Below are positions 1-8,649 of a stretch of DNA of 64,000 nt, piece by piece. This DNA is from Micromonospora rhizosphaerae. Lineage in GTDB: Bacteria; Actinomycetota; Actinomycetes; Mycobacteriales; Micromonosporaceae. The first letter of the stretch is position 1. The number at the start of each line of letters is the position of its first letter. The position numbers and the translations under genes are program-made. The notes under the pieces are model-generated. The model worked only from the letters and a program-made list of their open reading frames with translations, was not told the origin of the DNA and ran no database searches. Where the stretch lies: assembly GCF_900091465.1 (NCBI RefSeq), contig NZ_FMHV01000002.1, forward strand, positions 6,820,001-6,884,000, written 5' to 3'.

Positions 1-681
1 GTTCAGCCCGGCCATCTGCTCGTGCCCGACCTCCGGGTTGAGCCCGACCAGCTCGGGGTGGGCCAGGGTGGAGATGAAGGCCAGCGCGTGCCCGACGGTG
101 GGCAGCAGGATGTCGCCGCGCGGCTCGTTCGGCTTCGGCTCGATCGCGAAGCGCAGGTCGTACCCGGAGTCGACGACGTACTGGCAGAGCAGGTCGACCG
201 CCTCCCGGTAGCGGTCCAGCGCCGAGCGGACGTCCTTGGCCAGGTCGTACTCGGCGCCCTCCCGGCCGCCCCACATCACGAAGGTGCGGGCGCCGAGCTG
301 GGCGGCGAGGTCGACGTTGCGCAGCACCTTGCGCAGCGCGTACCGGCGGACGTCGCGGTCGTTGCTGGTGAAGCCGCCGTCCTTGAAGACCGGGTGGGTG
401 AAGAGGTTGGTGGTGACCATCGGGACGACCAGGCCGGTCTCGTCGAGGGCCTTGCGGAACCGGGTCAGCCGGGCGTCGCGGGTGGCGGCGTCCGCGCCGA
501 AGGGGACCAGGTCGTCGTCGTGGAAGGTGATCCCGTACGCGCCGAGCTCGGCGAGCCGGTGCACCGCCTCGACCGCGTCCAGCTCGGGCCGGGTGGCGTC
601 GCCGAACGGGTCACGGGCCTGCCAACCCACCGTCCAGAGACCGAAGGAGAACTTGTCGGCGGGGGTGGGACGGGGTGCCAT
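1..681 (-). CDS. xylA: Xylose isomerase, N-terminal 227 residues (runs off left edge)
   Basis: Converts D-xylose to D-xylulose in the cytoplasm, the entry step of xylose use. The reading frame is open from the ATG at 681 to the first base of the window. It has family landmarks: the opening [11 protein letters not shown], then [12 protein letters not shown] with the catalytic-region His, FVMWGGREG, and the metal-site segment [10 protein letters not shown]. The last roughly 40% of the protein (the usual length is 385-395 residues) lies outside the window. It is divergent from a ROK regulator and the 49-bp gap holds an imperfect palindrome, so local xylose-dependent repression is likely. Identification is secure; only the C-terminus is unseen. 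Confidence 0.95.
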   Translation of the reverse strand, partial: MAPRPTPADKFSFGLWTVGWQARDPFGDATRPELDAVEAVHRLAELGAYGITFHDDDLVPFGADAATRDARLTRFRKALDETGLVVPMVTTNLFTHPVFKDGGFTSNDRDVRRYALRKVLRNVDLAAQLGARTFVMWGGREGAEYDLAKDVRSALDRYREAVDLLCQYVVDSGYDLRFAIEPKPNEPRGDILLPTVGHALAFISTLAHPELVGLNPEVGHEQMAGLN

Positions 682-708
682 GGCAGACCTCCGGTGGTGT
701 CGTCCGCA

Positions 709-731
709 ATTTGTTCAGTGGTTGAATTAAA
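709..731. promoter_or_regulatory. Imperfect palindrome between xylA and ROK gene, probable operator
   Basis: The arms ATTTGTTCA (709-717) and TGAATTAAA (723-731) are inverted repeats matching at 6 of 9 positions around a 5-bp spacer. It is the most AT-rich stretch in the divergent gap. Its right end overlaps the A of the ROK gene's first ATG. ROK-family XylR proteins bind AT-rich palindromes upstream of xylA, so this is the natural candidate site. That is inference from position and symmetry only. Confidence 0.5.
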
Positions 732-1990
732 TGACCGACGTGTGGCAGTGTCAAGAGGTGACCAGCGCAAGCACCGCCGGAGCGGTCCGGCAGGGCAGTC
801 TCCGCGAGCTCAACCTCGCGGTGGTGCTCGGGCGGATCGCCGCCGCCGAGCGACCGCCCTCCCGGGCGGAGCTCGCCACCGACACCGGCCTGACCCGGGC
901 CACCGTCTCGGCCGTCGTCGACGACCTGATCGCCGGCCGGCTGGTGACCGAGGCCGACCCCGCGCCACGTACCGGAGCCGGCCGGCCCGCCCGAGGCCTG
1001 GTGCTGGCCGACCACGGCCCGGCCGGGCTCGGCCTGGAGGTCAACGTCGACTACCTGGGCGCCTGCGTGGTCGACCTGGCCGGGACGGTCCGGCACCACG
1101 TGGTGCACCGCGTCGACCTGCGCCCGGTCTCCCCCGCCGACACGCTGGCCCGGCTCGCCGCGCTGGCCGCCGACGCGCGTGCGGTCGCCGTACGCCAGGG
1201 GTTGACCCTGGCCGGCGCGACGCTGGCGGTGCCGGGCCTGGTCGGCGACGGCGGCCTGGTGCGACTCGCCCCCAACCTCGGCTGGCGGGACGTGGATGTT
1301 CCCGGACTGCTCGCCGGACACCGGCTGGCCGAGCCGGTCGACGGGGTGCCGCCGCTGGTGGTCGACAACGAGGCCAACCTGGCCGCGCTCGGCGAGCTGC
1401 ACGCCGGGCCGCCCGGCGCGGCCAGCTTCCTGCACATCTCCGGCGAGGTCGGCATCGGCGCCGGGATCGTGCTCGACGGCGTGCTCTTCCGCGGCGTGCG
1501 GGGCTGGAGCGGGGAGATCGGCCACGTCCCGGTGCACCCCGAGGGACGGCCCTGCCGCTGCGGGGGCCGGGGCTGCCTGGAGCGGTACGCGGGCCAGGAG
1601 GCGATCCTGGCCGCGGCCGGGCTGGCCGGCGCCGAGCTGCCCGCGGACACCGCCGCGACCCGGCTGGCCGACCTCGCCCGGGCCGGCGACCCGGCCACCC
1701 TCGCCGCGCTGGCCGACGCCGGGACCGCGCTCGGGGTGGCCGTCGCCGGGGTGGTGAACCTGCTGGATCTGGACACCGTGGTGCTCGGCGGCGGATACGC
1801 GCCGCTCGCGCCCTGGCTGCGGCCGCCGGTCGTCGCGGAGATCTCCCGCCGGGTGCTCACCGCGGCCTGGTCACCGGTGACGGTGCGGCCGGCGGCGCTC
1901 GGCGCCCAGTCCGCGGCCGTGGGCGGGGCGGCGTCGGTGGTCCGCCGGATCGTCGACCGGCCGGTGGGTTGGCTGACCCGCTTCGGATGA
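731..1990 (+). CDS. ROK-family transcriptional regulator, XylR-like repressor
   Basis: A 419-residue regulator with an N-terminal winged helix (roughly residues 20-80; LNLAVVLGRIAAAERPPSRAELA, then TRATVSAVVDDL as recognition helix) joined to a sugar-kinase-like ROK domain. The ROK zinc motif is visible as CRCGGRGCLE, preceded by the GEIGHVPV signature. Because it is divergent from xylA, it is probably the xylose-responsive repressor of both genes. The start is uncertain. The ATG at 731 directly follows a probable operator and has no ribosome-binding site, so the mRNA may be leaderless. An in-frame GTG at 758 would still keep the whole DNA-binding domain. Confidence 0.9.
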   Translation: MTDVWQCQEVTSASTAGAVRQGSLRELNLAVVLGRIAAAERPPSRAELATDTGLTRATVSAVVDDLIAGRLVTEADPAPRTGAGRPARGLVLADHGPAGLGLEVNVDYLGACVVDLAGTVRHHVVHRVDLRPVSPADTLARLAALAADARAVAVRQGLTLAGATLAVPGLVGDGGLVRLAPNLGWRDVDVPGLLAGHRLAEPVDGVPPLVVDNEANLAALGELHAGPPGAASFLHISGEVGIGAGIVLDGVLFRGVRGWSGEIGHVPVHPEGRPCRCGGRGCLERYAGQEAILAAAGLAGAELPADTAATRLADLARAGDPATLAALADAGTALGVAVAGVVNLLDLDTVVLGGGYAPLAPWLRPPVVAEISRRVLTAAWSPVTVRPAALGAQSAAVGGAASVVRRIVDRPVGWLTRFG

Positions 1991-2022
1991 TGGTGAGTGC
2001 CGAGATCGGGCGGTCAGGGTCG

Positions 2023-2592
2023 TCAGGCGGATTGCGCGACGGGCGGATCCCCGGCCGAGGCGGCCTCGGGCCGCTCCGCCACCGGCTCCTCCGGCCGCTC
2101 CGCCGAGGCCTGCAGCACCGGCCAGCCGGCCTCCAGACTCTCCCGGCGGCGGGCGCTCTCGTCGAACTCGCTCATCCCGCGCAGCAGCGCCTGGCGCCCC
2201 TCCGGGGTCATCCCGGCGAGCACCCGGGCCAGTCGCCGCCGGCGGTCGGCCCGCAGCTCGGCCAGGAGGCGGCTCGCCTCCGGCGTCAGGTGCAGGGAGA
2301 TCTCTCGCCGGTCGAAGCGACCCGGCTCACGCTCGAGCATTCCGGCGGCGACCAGCCGGTCGCAGAGCCGACTGGCCGAGGAGAGCAGCATGTCCATGAG
2401 CGTGGCGAGCCGGCGGAGGTTGATCCCGTCGTACTGCTCGACGACCATGACGGCACGCAACTGGGCGCCGGAGAGCCGGCTGGTGGTGCTCTCGCGGGCC
2501 GCCTCCCAGACGGCCAGCAGGGTGCCCGCCGCCTCGTCCAACGCGGCGGCCATACTCGCTTCTGGTCCGTACGGACCGTGTTCCTCGGCCAT
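2023..2592 (-). CDS. MarR-family transcriptional regulator
   Basis: A 189-residue winged-helix regulator. LSGAQLRAVMVVEQYDGINLRRLA followed by LMDMLLSSASRLCDRLVAAGMLERE is the typical MarR recognition-helix region, and DRREISLHLT is the wing. The C-terminal 40 residues are Glu/Ala/Pro-rich and look disordered. The ATG at 2592 was chosen over one 18 codons upstream because family proteins begin close to this point and it leaves a divergent gap to the phosphatase gene. It faces a SpoIIE-type phosphatase across 56 bp, and a similar regulator/phosphatase pairing would fit a stress-response function. The ligand is unknown. Confidence 0.85.
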   Translation of the reverse strand: MAEEHGPYGPEASMAAALDEAAGTLLAVWEAARESTTSRLSGAQLRAVMVVEQYDGINLRRLATLMDMLLSSASRLCDRLVAAGMLEREPGRFDRREISLHLTPEASRLLAELRADRRRRLARVLAGMTPEGRQALLRGMSEFDESARRRESLEAGWPVLQASAERPEEPVAERPEAASAGDPPVAQSA

Positions 2593-2648
2593 GGTGGGCC
2601 CGAGACTACCCCGCCCACCCGGCCGCCGACCTGTGCAAAGGAGCAAAG

Positions 2649-3779
2649 ATGAGCGGACCGGAGGATCGGGCGCGCCGGACCCTCACCGAGGCCCCGGCGG
2701 ACCTCCTGCTCGACCGCCTCGCCGCCGAGCTGGCGCGGTCGTACCAGGTCACCGGGGTCGAGCTGTTCCAGGTCGACTACCGGCTGGCGGTGCTCCTTCC
2801 GTTCACCGACGGTGACCCGATCACCAAGCCCGGCCACCCCGCCTGGCGGTGCTTCGACCATCAGGAGCCGATCGTCGCCGACGGGGCCGGCTGGTTCCCG
2901 GTCGGCATGCGCGGCGAGCGGCGCGGGGTGCTGCGGCTGTCGCCGGTCCCGGACGACCCGGCCGCCGTCGGTGAGCTCGCCGCGATCGCCACCGCGCTCG
3001 GCCACGAGCTGGCCGCCGTGACCCCCAGCACCGACGTCTACATCATCGCCCGGCGCGACCGCCGGCTGACGCTCGCCGCGGAGATACAGTGGGAGCTGCT
3101 CCCCGGCCGCAGCCGGATCCGCCCGTCGTTCAGCCTGGCCGGGCAGCTCGAGCCGGCGTACGCAGTGCGAGGTGACAGCTTCGACTGGTCCGACGACGGC
3201 CGCCGGCTGCGGCTCGCCACGATCAACGGCTCGGGCGAGGGGGTGGCCGCCTCCATGCTCACCTCGCTGGCCATCCACGCGCTGCGCAACGCCCGCCGGG
3301 CCGAGCTGGCCCTGGCCGACCAGGCCGCCCTGGCCGACCAGGCGATCTACGCCCTGCACCGGGGCGAGCAGCATCTCTCCGCCCTGCTGCTGGAGTTGGA
3401 CCTGGCCTCCGGGGCGATGACCGTGGTCGACGCGGGCTCGCCGCGCCTGGTGCTGCTGCGCGACGGCGAGGTCAGCGAGCAGGTCCTGGAGAAGCAGTTC
3501 CCGCTCGGCATGTTCGAGGGGACGGACTACCGGGAGCAGCACTTCCATCTGCGGCGCGGGGACCGGCTCTTCGTGGTCAGCGACGGGGTCATCGACGCGA
3601 CCGGGCAGAACGTCCGGTACGGCGAGACGGCGCTGGACCGCTTCCTCCGCCGTACCGGGCCGATGGCACCGCTGGACGCGGTCCGGTCGTTGATCGGCGA
3701 CCTGCGCGCCTTCGTCGCCGCTGACCTGGTGGACGACGCGGTGGCGGTCTGCCTGGACTGGCGGGGGCCGCAACCCTGA
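2649..3779 (+). CDS. SpoIIE/PP2C-type phosphatase-like protein with altered metal motif
   Basis: A 376-residue protein with an N-terminal GAF-like sensor region (about residues 20-125) and a C-terminal PPM domain of the SpoIIE/RsbU type. Visible PPM motifs are RGDSFDW (residues 174-180), SDGV and the final DDAVAVCL. The second metal motif, normally DxSGHG, reads NGSGEG (residues 193-198), so the metal-binding Asp is Asn and the usual His is Glu. Relatives dephosphorylate anti-sigma-factor antagonists. This one may be weakened or inactive, or may use a different metal site. The start ATG follows AAAGGAGCAAAG. It is divergent from a MarR regulator. Confidence 0.82.
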   Translation: MSGPEDRARRTLTEAPADLLLDRLAAELARSYQVTGVELFQVDYRLAVLLPFTDGDPITKPGHPAWRCFDHQEPIVADGAGWFPVGMRGERRGVLRLSPVPDDPAAVGELAAIATALGHELAAVTPSTDVYIIARRDRRLTLAAEIQWELLPGRSRIRPSFSLAGQLEPAYAVRGDSFDWSDDGRRLRLATINGSGEGVAASMLTSLAIHALRNARRAELALADQAALADQAIYALHRGEQHLSALLLELDLASGAMTVVDAGSPRLVLLRDGEVSEQVLEKQFPLGMFEGTDYREQHFHLRRGDRLFVVSDGVIDATGQNVRYGETALDRFLRRTGPMAPLDAVRSLIGDLRAFVAADLVDDAVAVCLDWRGPQP

Positions 3780-3781
3780 CC

Positions 3782-3803
3782 GGCGCGCCGGCCCCGGCGC
3801 GCC
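3782..3803. terminator. Hairpin between convergent genes
   Basis: Two copies of GGCGCGCC (3782-3789 and 3796-3803), each its own reverse complement, can pair across a 6-base loop. The hairpin lies in the 55-bp gap between the convergent phosphatase and sugar-transferase genes. There is no T-tract, which is common for terminators in such GC-rich genomes. Confidence 0.4.
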
Positions 3804-3834
3804 CCCGTGCCGGGACCGGGCCGCGCCGATCGAC

Positions 3835-5316
3835 TCAGTACGCGCCGCGGCTGTTGATCACCGCGCCGAAGGTCTTCCAGAGGATGGTCAGGTCGGCGGC
3901 GAGGGACCAGTTCTCCACGTAGTAGAGGTCCAGCCGGATGCCGTCCTCCCAGCTCAGGTCGGACCGGCCGCTGACCTGCCAGAGGCCCGTCATGCCGGGC
4001 TTCACCAGCAGGCGCCGGGCCACGTCGCCGTCGTACCGGGCCACCTCGGAGGGGATCGGCGGACGGGGACCGACCAGGCTCATCTGGCCGAGGAGCACGT
4101 TGGCCAGCTGGGGCAGCTCGTCCAGGGACCACCTGCGCAGCAACCGGCCGATCCGGGTGACCCGAGGGTCGTCGCGCATCTTGAACATCAGGCCGTCGGT
4201 CTCGTTGCGCGCGGCCAGCTCCGCCAGCAGGGCGTCGGCGTTGACCACCATGGTGCGGAACTTGAAGACGCCGAACTCCTTGCCGCCCTGGCCGACCCGG
4301 ACCTGACGGAACAGCACCGGTCCCCGGCTGTCCAGCTTGATGGCGAGCGCGATCACCACCAGCACCGGCAGCAGCAGGGCCAGCGCCAGGAACGAGACGG
4401 AGCGGTCGACCAGGCCCTTGACCAGCTTCCGGGCCCCCCGGAACTCGGGCGCCTCCACGTGGATCAACGGCAGGCCGGCCACCGGCCGGGTGTGGATGCG
4501 GGGACCGGCGACGTCGGTCAGCGCGGGGGCGACCACCAGGTCCACCCCGGTCCCCTCGAGCTGCCAACCGAGCCGGCGCAGCCGGGCGGCGGTCAGCTCG
4601 CCGGAGGCGGTGACCGCCACGGTGTCCGCGCCGATGGCGGTGGCCGCCTCGGGGATGCCGCGGAACGAGCCCACCACCGGGACGTCGCCCAGCCGTTGTG
4701 GCACCGGGGCCAGCAGCGCGTCGGGGATGCAGGCCCCGACCACGTGGTAGCCGGCGTACGGCTCCCGGCGCAGGGTGTGCACCAACTCCAGGACGTGCGC
4801 GGCGTCGCCGACCACCAGCACCTTGCGGGACCAGCCGGCGCCCCGGGACCGGGCATGGTGCAGCCGCTTGCGAGCGGCGAACCGGGCCAGCTCGAGCCCG
4901 ACCGTGCCGACCGCGAACGAGATGGCCAGGAAGCCCCGGGAAACGCCGACGTCGGCGATGTAGCCGACGATCGCGATGCCACCGGCCAGCCGCAGGCTCG
5001 CCTGGCTGACCCGCCGGTACTCGTCGGCGCCGTAACCGAGCACCCGGTCGTCGTAGCAGCGCAGCGCCTTCAGCGAGATCAGCCAGGTGAGCAGCAGGCC
5101 GGGGGCCACCACCACGTACGGAATTTCCGAACCGGTCGGCTCGTCGTCACCGAAGCGGGCGACGTACCCGACGAGGATGGCCACCACCAGGACGGCGGTG
5201 TCCAGCACCGCCAAAAGCCGGACGTACGCCCGCTCGTCGGCGCGCGTCGCCGGTCCGGGGGGGTCGCCTCCCGGTCGCGGCGCCCTGGCGGGGGTCAACA
5301 GGGTAGCCGAGGTCAC
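3835..5316 (-). CDS. Polyprenyl-phosphate sugar-1-phosphate transferase (WcaJ/WbaP family)
   Basis: A 493-residue membrane enzyme that would transfer a sugar-1-phosphate from a nucleotide sugar to undecaprenyl phosphate, starting exopolysaccharide or glycan synthesis. It has four N-terminal hydrophobic segments (residues about 30-140), a Rossmann-like CoA-binding-type middle domain (KVLVVGDAAHVLELV), a further membrane helix near 310-330, and the catalytic Bac_transf domain. In that domain FKFRTM, the DDPRVTRIGRLLRRWSLDELPQ block and SLVGPRPP are visible. The start is GTG, with GGAG upstream. No glycosyltransferase cluster surrounds it, so the product glycan cannot be named. Confidence 0.93.
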   Translation of the reverse strand: MTSATLLTPARAPRPGGDPPGPATRADERAYVRLLAVLDTAVLVVAILVGYVARFGDDEPTGSEIPYVVVAPGLLLTWLISLKALRCYDDRVLGYGADEYRRVSQASLRLAGGIAIVGYIADVGVSRGFLAISFAVGTVGLELARFAARKRLHHARSRGAGWSRKVLVVGDAAHVLELVHTLRREPYAGYHVVGACIPDALLAPVPQRLGDVPVVGSFRGIPEAATAIGADTVAVTASGELTAARLRRLGWQLEGTGVDLVVAPALTDVAGPRIHTRPVAGLPLIHVEAPEFRGARKLVKGLVDRSVSFLALALLLPVLVVIALAIKLDSRGPVLFRQVRVGQGGKEFGVFKFRTMVVNADALLAELAARNETDGLMFKMRDDPRVTRIGRLLRRWSLDELPQLANVLLGQMSLVGPRPPIPSEVARYDGDVARRLLVKPGMTGLWQVSGRSDLSWEDGIRLDLYYVENWSLAADLTILWKTFGAVINSRGAY

Positions 5317-5473
5317 CGACCGTCTCCACTTCGCTCAGGACGGCCCCGGACGGCGACCGACCTCGGTTGAACACCGGCGGCGCCGGAGCACTCCGACATC
5401 TTGCCTCGGTAATTATGGACGCCGATTGCTTCGGACGCATTGCCGTCAATCTTCTTGCGCGATGGACGGCGGG

Positions 5474-5512
5474 AAGTGATCCGCCGTACCGGCCCGGTAC
5501 GGCGGATCACTT
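5474..5512 (-). terminator. Perfect 39-bp palindrome, terminator of the VWA gene
   Basis: The arm 5474-5490 pairs perfectly with 5496-5512 (17 bp), and two more G-C pairs close the centre. It starts 18 bp past the stop codon of the secreted binding-protein/VWA gene. It lacks a T-tract. It also separates that gene from the downstream sugar transferase. Confidence 0.7.
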
Positions 5513-5529
5513 CGCCACTCGGCGACGAA

Positions 5530-7308
5530 TCAGCGCGGCGCGGCCGGGCGTAGCGCGATCGCCTGCAGGAAGATCTCACCGATCTTGGTCGGGTCCGTGG
5601 CGATGAAGGCACCGCCATCGGCCTGCTTCGCGATCGTTTCGAGCTCCGTCTTGCTGACGTCGGGACCGATACCGATGATGATCACCCGCACCGGTTGCTC
5701 CGGGTCCTTGAGCTTCTTCAGCTGCTGGAGCAGTTCGGCCCGGGAGATGCCGTTGTCGTCCTCGTTCTTGCCGTCGGTGAAGAGCACCACCGAGTTGACC
5801 CGGTCCGCCTCCCACCCCTTCTGGACCTCCTTGTAGGCCGCCAGCACCGTGTCGTAGAGGCCGGTGTTGCCGGCCGACGGCTTGATCGACCCGAGCCCCT
5901 GCCGCAGCTCACTCCGGTTGTTCGACAGGCGGTCTATCGGGATCACCGGCTTCCAGTCCTGGGAGCCCCTCAGGTTGGTGGAGAAGACCCACAGCCCGAT
6001 CGACCAGCTGTCGTCGAAGAGGTCCAGGCCCCGAGTGGCGGCCGCCACCGTGACCTGCTCGCGGCTGGCGCCGCGGGCGGTCGGCACCGGCTGCTTCATC
6101 GAGCCGGAGACGTCGACGACGGCGAGCATGCGACCGGACTGGGTGGCGACCGCCCAGGTGGTCGTGGCCCTCTCTATCGCGCTCGGGTCCAGCCCAGCCG
6201 TGCCGCCCTGACCGGTCGGCGGCACGCTCGCCCCGCCGGCCGGGCTCGGCGCGCCCTGCGGCGCCTTGAACCCCGCACCCCAGTTGCCATCCGGCGCGCG
6301 CAGTGACTGCGCTGCCAGCCGATTGCGGAAGCCCGGGGTGGTGAGCACCTCGAAGAGCACCTTCGCGGCCGAGGCCTTTGCCGGCTCGATGCCCGGCAGC
6401 ACCGCGAACGGGTAGTCCAGCGGCATGGCGCCGTCGAGGTAGAGCGCGGCCAGCTCGACCGGCGGCTCGGTCGCGTTGTACGCCATCACGTCCTCTTCGG
6501 AGAGCGCGGCGGCGCCCAGCCCGTTCGCGATGGCCGTCGGGTCCTTCGAACGCGGGAAGCGCGCCAGCAGGTCCTGGCGCAGCGAGGAACGGTTGGTCGC
6601 CAGGGCCCGCAGCGCCCCGGTCATCGCCTCCTGGGCCTTGACGGGGTCGGTGCCGCCGACGGAGCTGGCGGCGGCGCTCAGCGCGAGCAGCCCGGAGAGG
6701 CCGGCCGCGTCCTGCGTCGGCTCCACGATGCCGGCGCGCAGCGGCGGCTTGCTGGTGATCACCTGCCGCAGCAGGTCGGTCCAGGTCAGCTTTTTCTCCG
6801 GCCAGCCGAGCTTGGCGGAGGCAACCGGCTCGGGGACCGCGACCACCACCGGGCTGCGGGCGATCGAGGCGCCGTTCGCCGGGGCGAACGCGGTGGCCCC
6901 GCCGTTCTTGAGCCGCAGCAGCCAGGTGGAGGAGTCCGGCACCCAGACGTCCGGGGTGACCGCGGTGCGGCTCGGCTGACCGATGCCGGCCAGGGTGGCG
7001 CCGTGCTTGCTGGCCACGGCGGCGGCCACGTCGGACGACTCGGCGGAGGCGACGTTCACCGCGATGCAGGTGGGGCCGACCGCCGCCCCGTCCGAGACCC
7101 ACTGGTCGGCCGCCGCCTTCACCGCCGGGGCGATCTCCGGGGCGGCCGCCAGGGACAGCTGGATCTGCCCAGAGCAGGACGGCCCCGCCAGCTGCTGGTA
7201 ACCGAACCAGGAACCGGCGACGACGAGGGCGAGCGCGATGACCGCCGCGGCGGCACCTGCCCCGCGGAGACGTGAACGCATGCGATGGCGGCCAGACACG
7301 GTGACCAT
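5530..7308 (-). CDS. Secreted solute-binding domain fused to a VWA domain
   Basis: A 592-residue exported protein. An N-terminal hydrophobic helix (residues about 15-33) is followed by a periplasmic-binding-like domain to about residue 340 (opening SGQIQLSLAAAPEIAPAVKAAADQW, in the style of ABC substrate-binding proteins). A von Willebrand factor A domain occupies the rest. The MIDAS motif DVSGSM and the later TDGKNEDDNG are intact, so divalent-metal-dependent protein adhesion is plausible. A Pro/Gly/Ala-rich linker joins the halves. No ABC permease or ATPase is adjacent, so transport is unlikely. Envelope adhesion or sensing is more probable, but the ligand is unknown. Confidence 0.85.
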   Translation of the reverse strand: MVTVSGRHRMRSRLRGAGAAAAVIALALVVAGSWFGYQQLAGPSCSGQIQLSLAAAPEIAPAVKAAADQWVSDGAAVGPTCIAVNVASAESSDVAAAVASKHGATLAGIGQPSRTAVTPDVWVPDSSTWLLRLKNGGATAFAPANGASIARSPVVVAVPEPVASAKLGWPEKKLTWTDLLRQVITSKPPLRAGIVEPTQDAAGLSGLLALSAAASSVGGTDPVKAQEAMTGALRALATNRSSLRQDLLARFPRSKDPTAIANGLGAAALSEEDVMAYNATEPPVELAALYLDGAMPLDYPFAVLPGIEPAKASAAKVLFEVLTTPGFRNRLAAQSLRAPDGNWGAGFKAPQGAPSPAGGASVPPTGQGGTAGLDPSAIERATTTWAVATQSGRMLAVVDVSGSMKQPVPTARGASREQVTVAAATRGLDLFDDSWSIGLWVFSTNLRGSQDWKPVIPIDRLSNNRSELRQGLGSIKPSAGNTGLYDTVLAAYKEVQKGWEADRVNSVVLFTDGKNEDDNGISRAELLQQLKKLKDPEQPVRVIIIGIGPDVSKTELETIAKQADGGAFIATDPTKIGEIFLQAIALRPAAPR

Positions 7309-7469
7309 CTTGCGTATCTCGTGGGGTTACTGCCACAACCGTTCGGACGAAAGTTACGCAGGAGAAACAGTTGATCACCAAACCGTAACGCTGAGTGAAC
7401 GGTCAGTGATCCGGCGTGCTGCCGGTCCACTCCGGACGGTGGCGCGCCGACCGCTCAGGGTCGCCCCCG

Positions 7470-8507
7470 CTACGGCCGGACGCAGGTCGGGCTGGCCGAC
7501 GGCACCGGCTCCCCCACCGCCTCCGGCACCCCCGTGGCCGGGTCCACCCGGAACGTCCTGATCATGTCCGCGCGCTCGTCGGCGACGTAGAGGTGCTCCC
7601 CGGCCAGCGCGAAGTGCCGGGGCCACTCCCCGCCGGTGTCGACTTCGGCCACCAGCTCCGGCAACCCGTCCGCCACCGAGAAGACGGCGATCGTGCCGAC
7701 GCCCCGGTTCCCGACGTAGAGGAACCGGTCGTCCGGCCCCACGGCGATCTCGGCGGGCTGCACGTGCCCGGACCGCTCGCTGGCATCCACCCGGCCCCGC
7801 TGGTGCAGCGCGCCGTCGGCGGTCAGGTCGTACGCGGTGACGGTGGCGTCCAGCTCGCCGACCAGCCAGCAGCGTCGTCCGTCCGGGTGGCGGGCCAGGT
7901 GCCGGGGCCCGGTCCCGGCCGGCGTACGCAGCCGCGGGGCCCGGGACACCAGCCGACCGGAGGCGGCATCGAGGTCGTACCGGTAGACCGAGTCGGTGCC
8001 CAGGTCGACGGCGAGGAGCGGCCCGCCGTCCGGGTCGGGCGAGACCATGTGGCAGTGCGGTGCCTCCTGGCGCTCCGGGTCCGCGCCGTGACCCTCGTGC
8101 CGGACCAGGTCGCTGCGCTCCCCCGGCACGCCGTCGGGGTCGAGCGGAAAGACCGCGACGCTCCCCCCGCCGTAGTTCGCCACGAAGAGGTGCCGCCCGT
8201 CCGGGGCGACCGCCAGGTGACAGGGCTCGGCGTCACCGGTCGGGCGGACACCGAGCGGGCTCAGGTCACCGTCCGGGGCCACCCGGAACGCAGTGACCTC
8301 GCCCTCAGCCAGCTCGTTGACGGCGTACAGCACCGGCAGCACCGGATGCCGGACCAGGAACGACGGCGACGCGGTCACCGCCGCCGTGCCCAGCGGGGTC
8401 AGCTCCCCGGACGCCGGATCCCGGCGGGCCACGACGATCCCTTCGGCCCGCCCGCCGCTCTCCGCCGTGTAGCCGCCGATGTGGACGATCGCGCCCTGAC
8501 CGGTCAC
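7470..8507 (-). CDS. Lactonase-family seven-bladed beta-propeller (YbhE/Pgl-like)
   Basis: A roughly 345-residue cytoplasmic protein of the 6-phosphogluconolactonase/carboxy-cis,cis-muconate cyclase propeller family. It opens IVHIGGYTAESGG and has repeated blade motifs such as LFVANYGGGSVAVFPLDPDG, FLYVGNRGVGTIAVFSV and HLYVADERADMIRTFRVD. Family members hydrolyse sugar lactones, but many close relatives are untested, so the substrate is open. The GTG at 8507 was preferred because AAGG sits 8 bases upstream. An in-frame TTG at 8543 and a GTG at 8516 are alternatives. It is not obviously co-transcribed with its neighbours. Confidence 0.85.
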   Translation of the reverse strand: MTGQGAIVHIGGYTAESGGRAEGIVVARRDPASGELTPLGTAAVTASPSFLVRHPVLPVLYAVNELAEGEVTAFRVAPDGDLSPLGVRPTGDAEPCHLAVAPDGRHLFVANYGGGSVAVFPLDPDGVPGERSDLVRHEGHGADPERQEAPHCHMVSPDPDGGPLLAVDLGTDSVYRYDLDAASGRLVSRAPRLRTPAGTGPRHLARHPDGRRCWLVGELDATVTAYDLTADGALHQRGRVDASERSGHVQPAEIAVGPDDRFLYVGNRGVGTIAVFSVADGLPELVAEVDTGGEWPRHFALAGEHLYVADERADMIRTFRVDPATGVPEAVGEPVPSASPTCVRP

Positions 8508-8649
8508 CGGACCCACCTTCCGCCGACTCCTCCGTTGATCCAACCAGAGGCTTCCCGGGAAGCCCGCGGCTTAGCCATGTTTCCCGGGACCAATTCGGAG
8601 ACCGGCCGGACGGGCGGACGGCCGCCCACCTGCTCCGCCGACCCGAGGA

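Noticed and set aside
5367..5606. Small plus-strand frame over the gap between the sugar transferase and VWA genes
   Set aside because: It crosses the hairpin terminator and the end of the VWA gene, has no ribosome site and no protein-like pattern.
8549..8564. 16-bp perfect palindrome GGCTTCCCGGGAAGCC between lactonase and conservon genes
   Set aside because: Symmetric, but with only one clear copy and no defined promoter around it I could not choose between operator, terminator part and chance.
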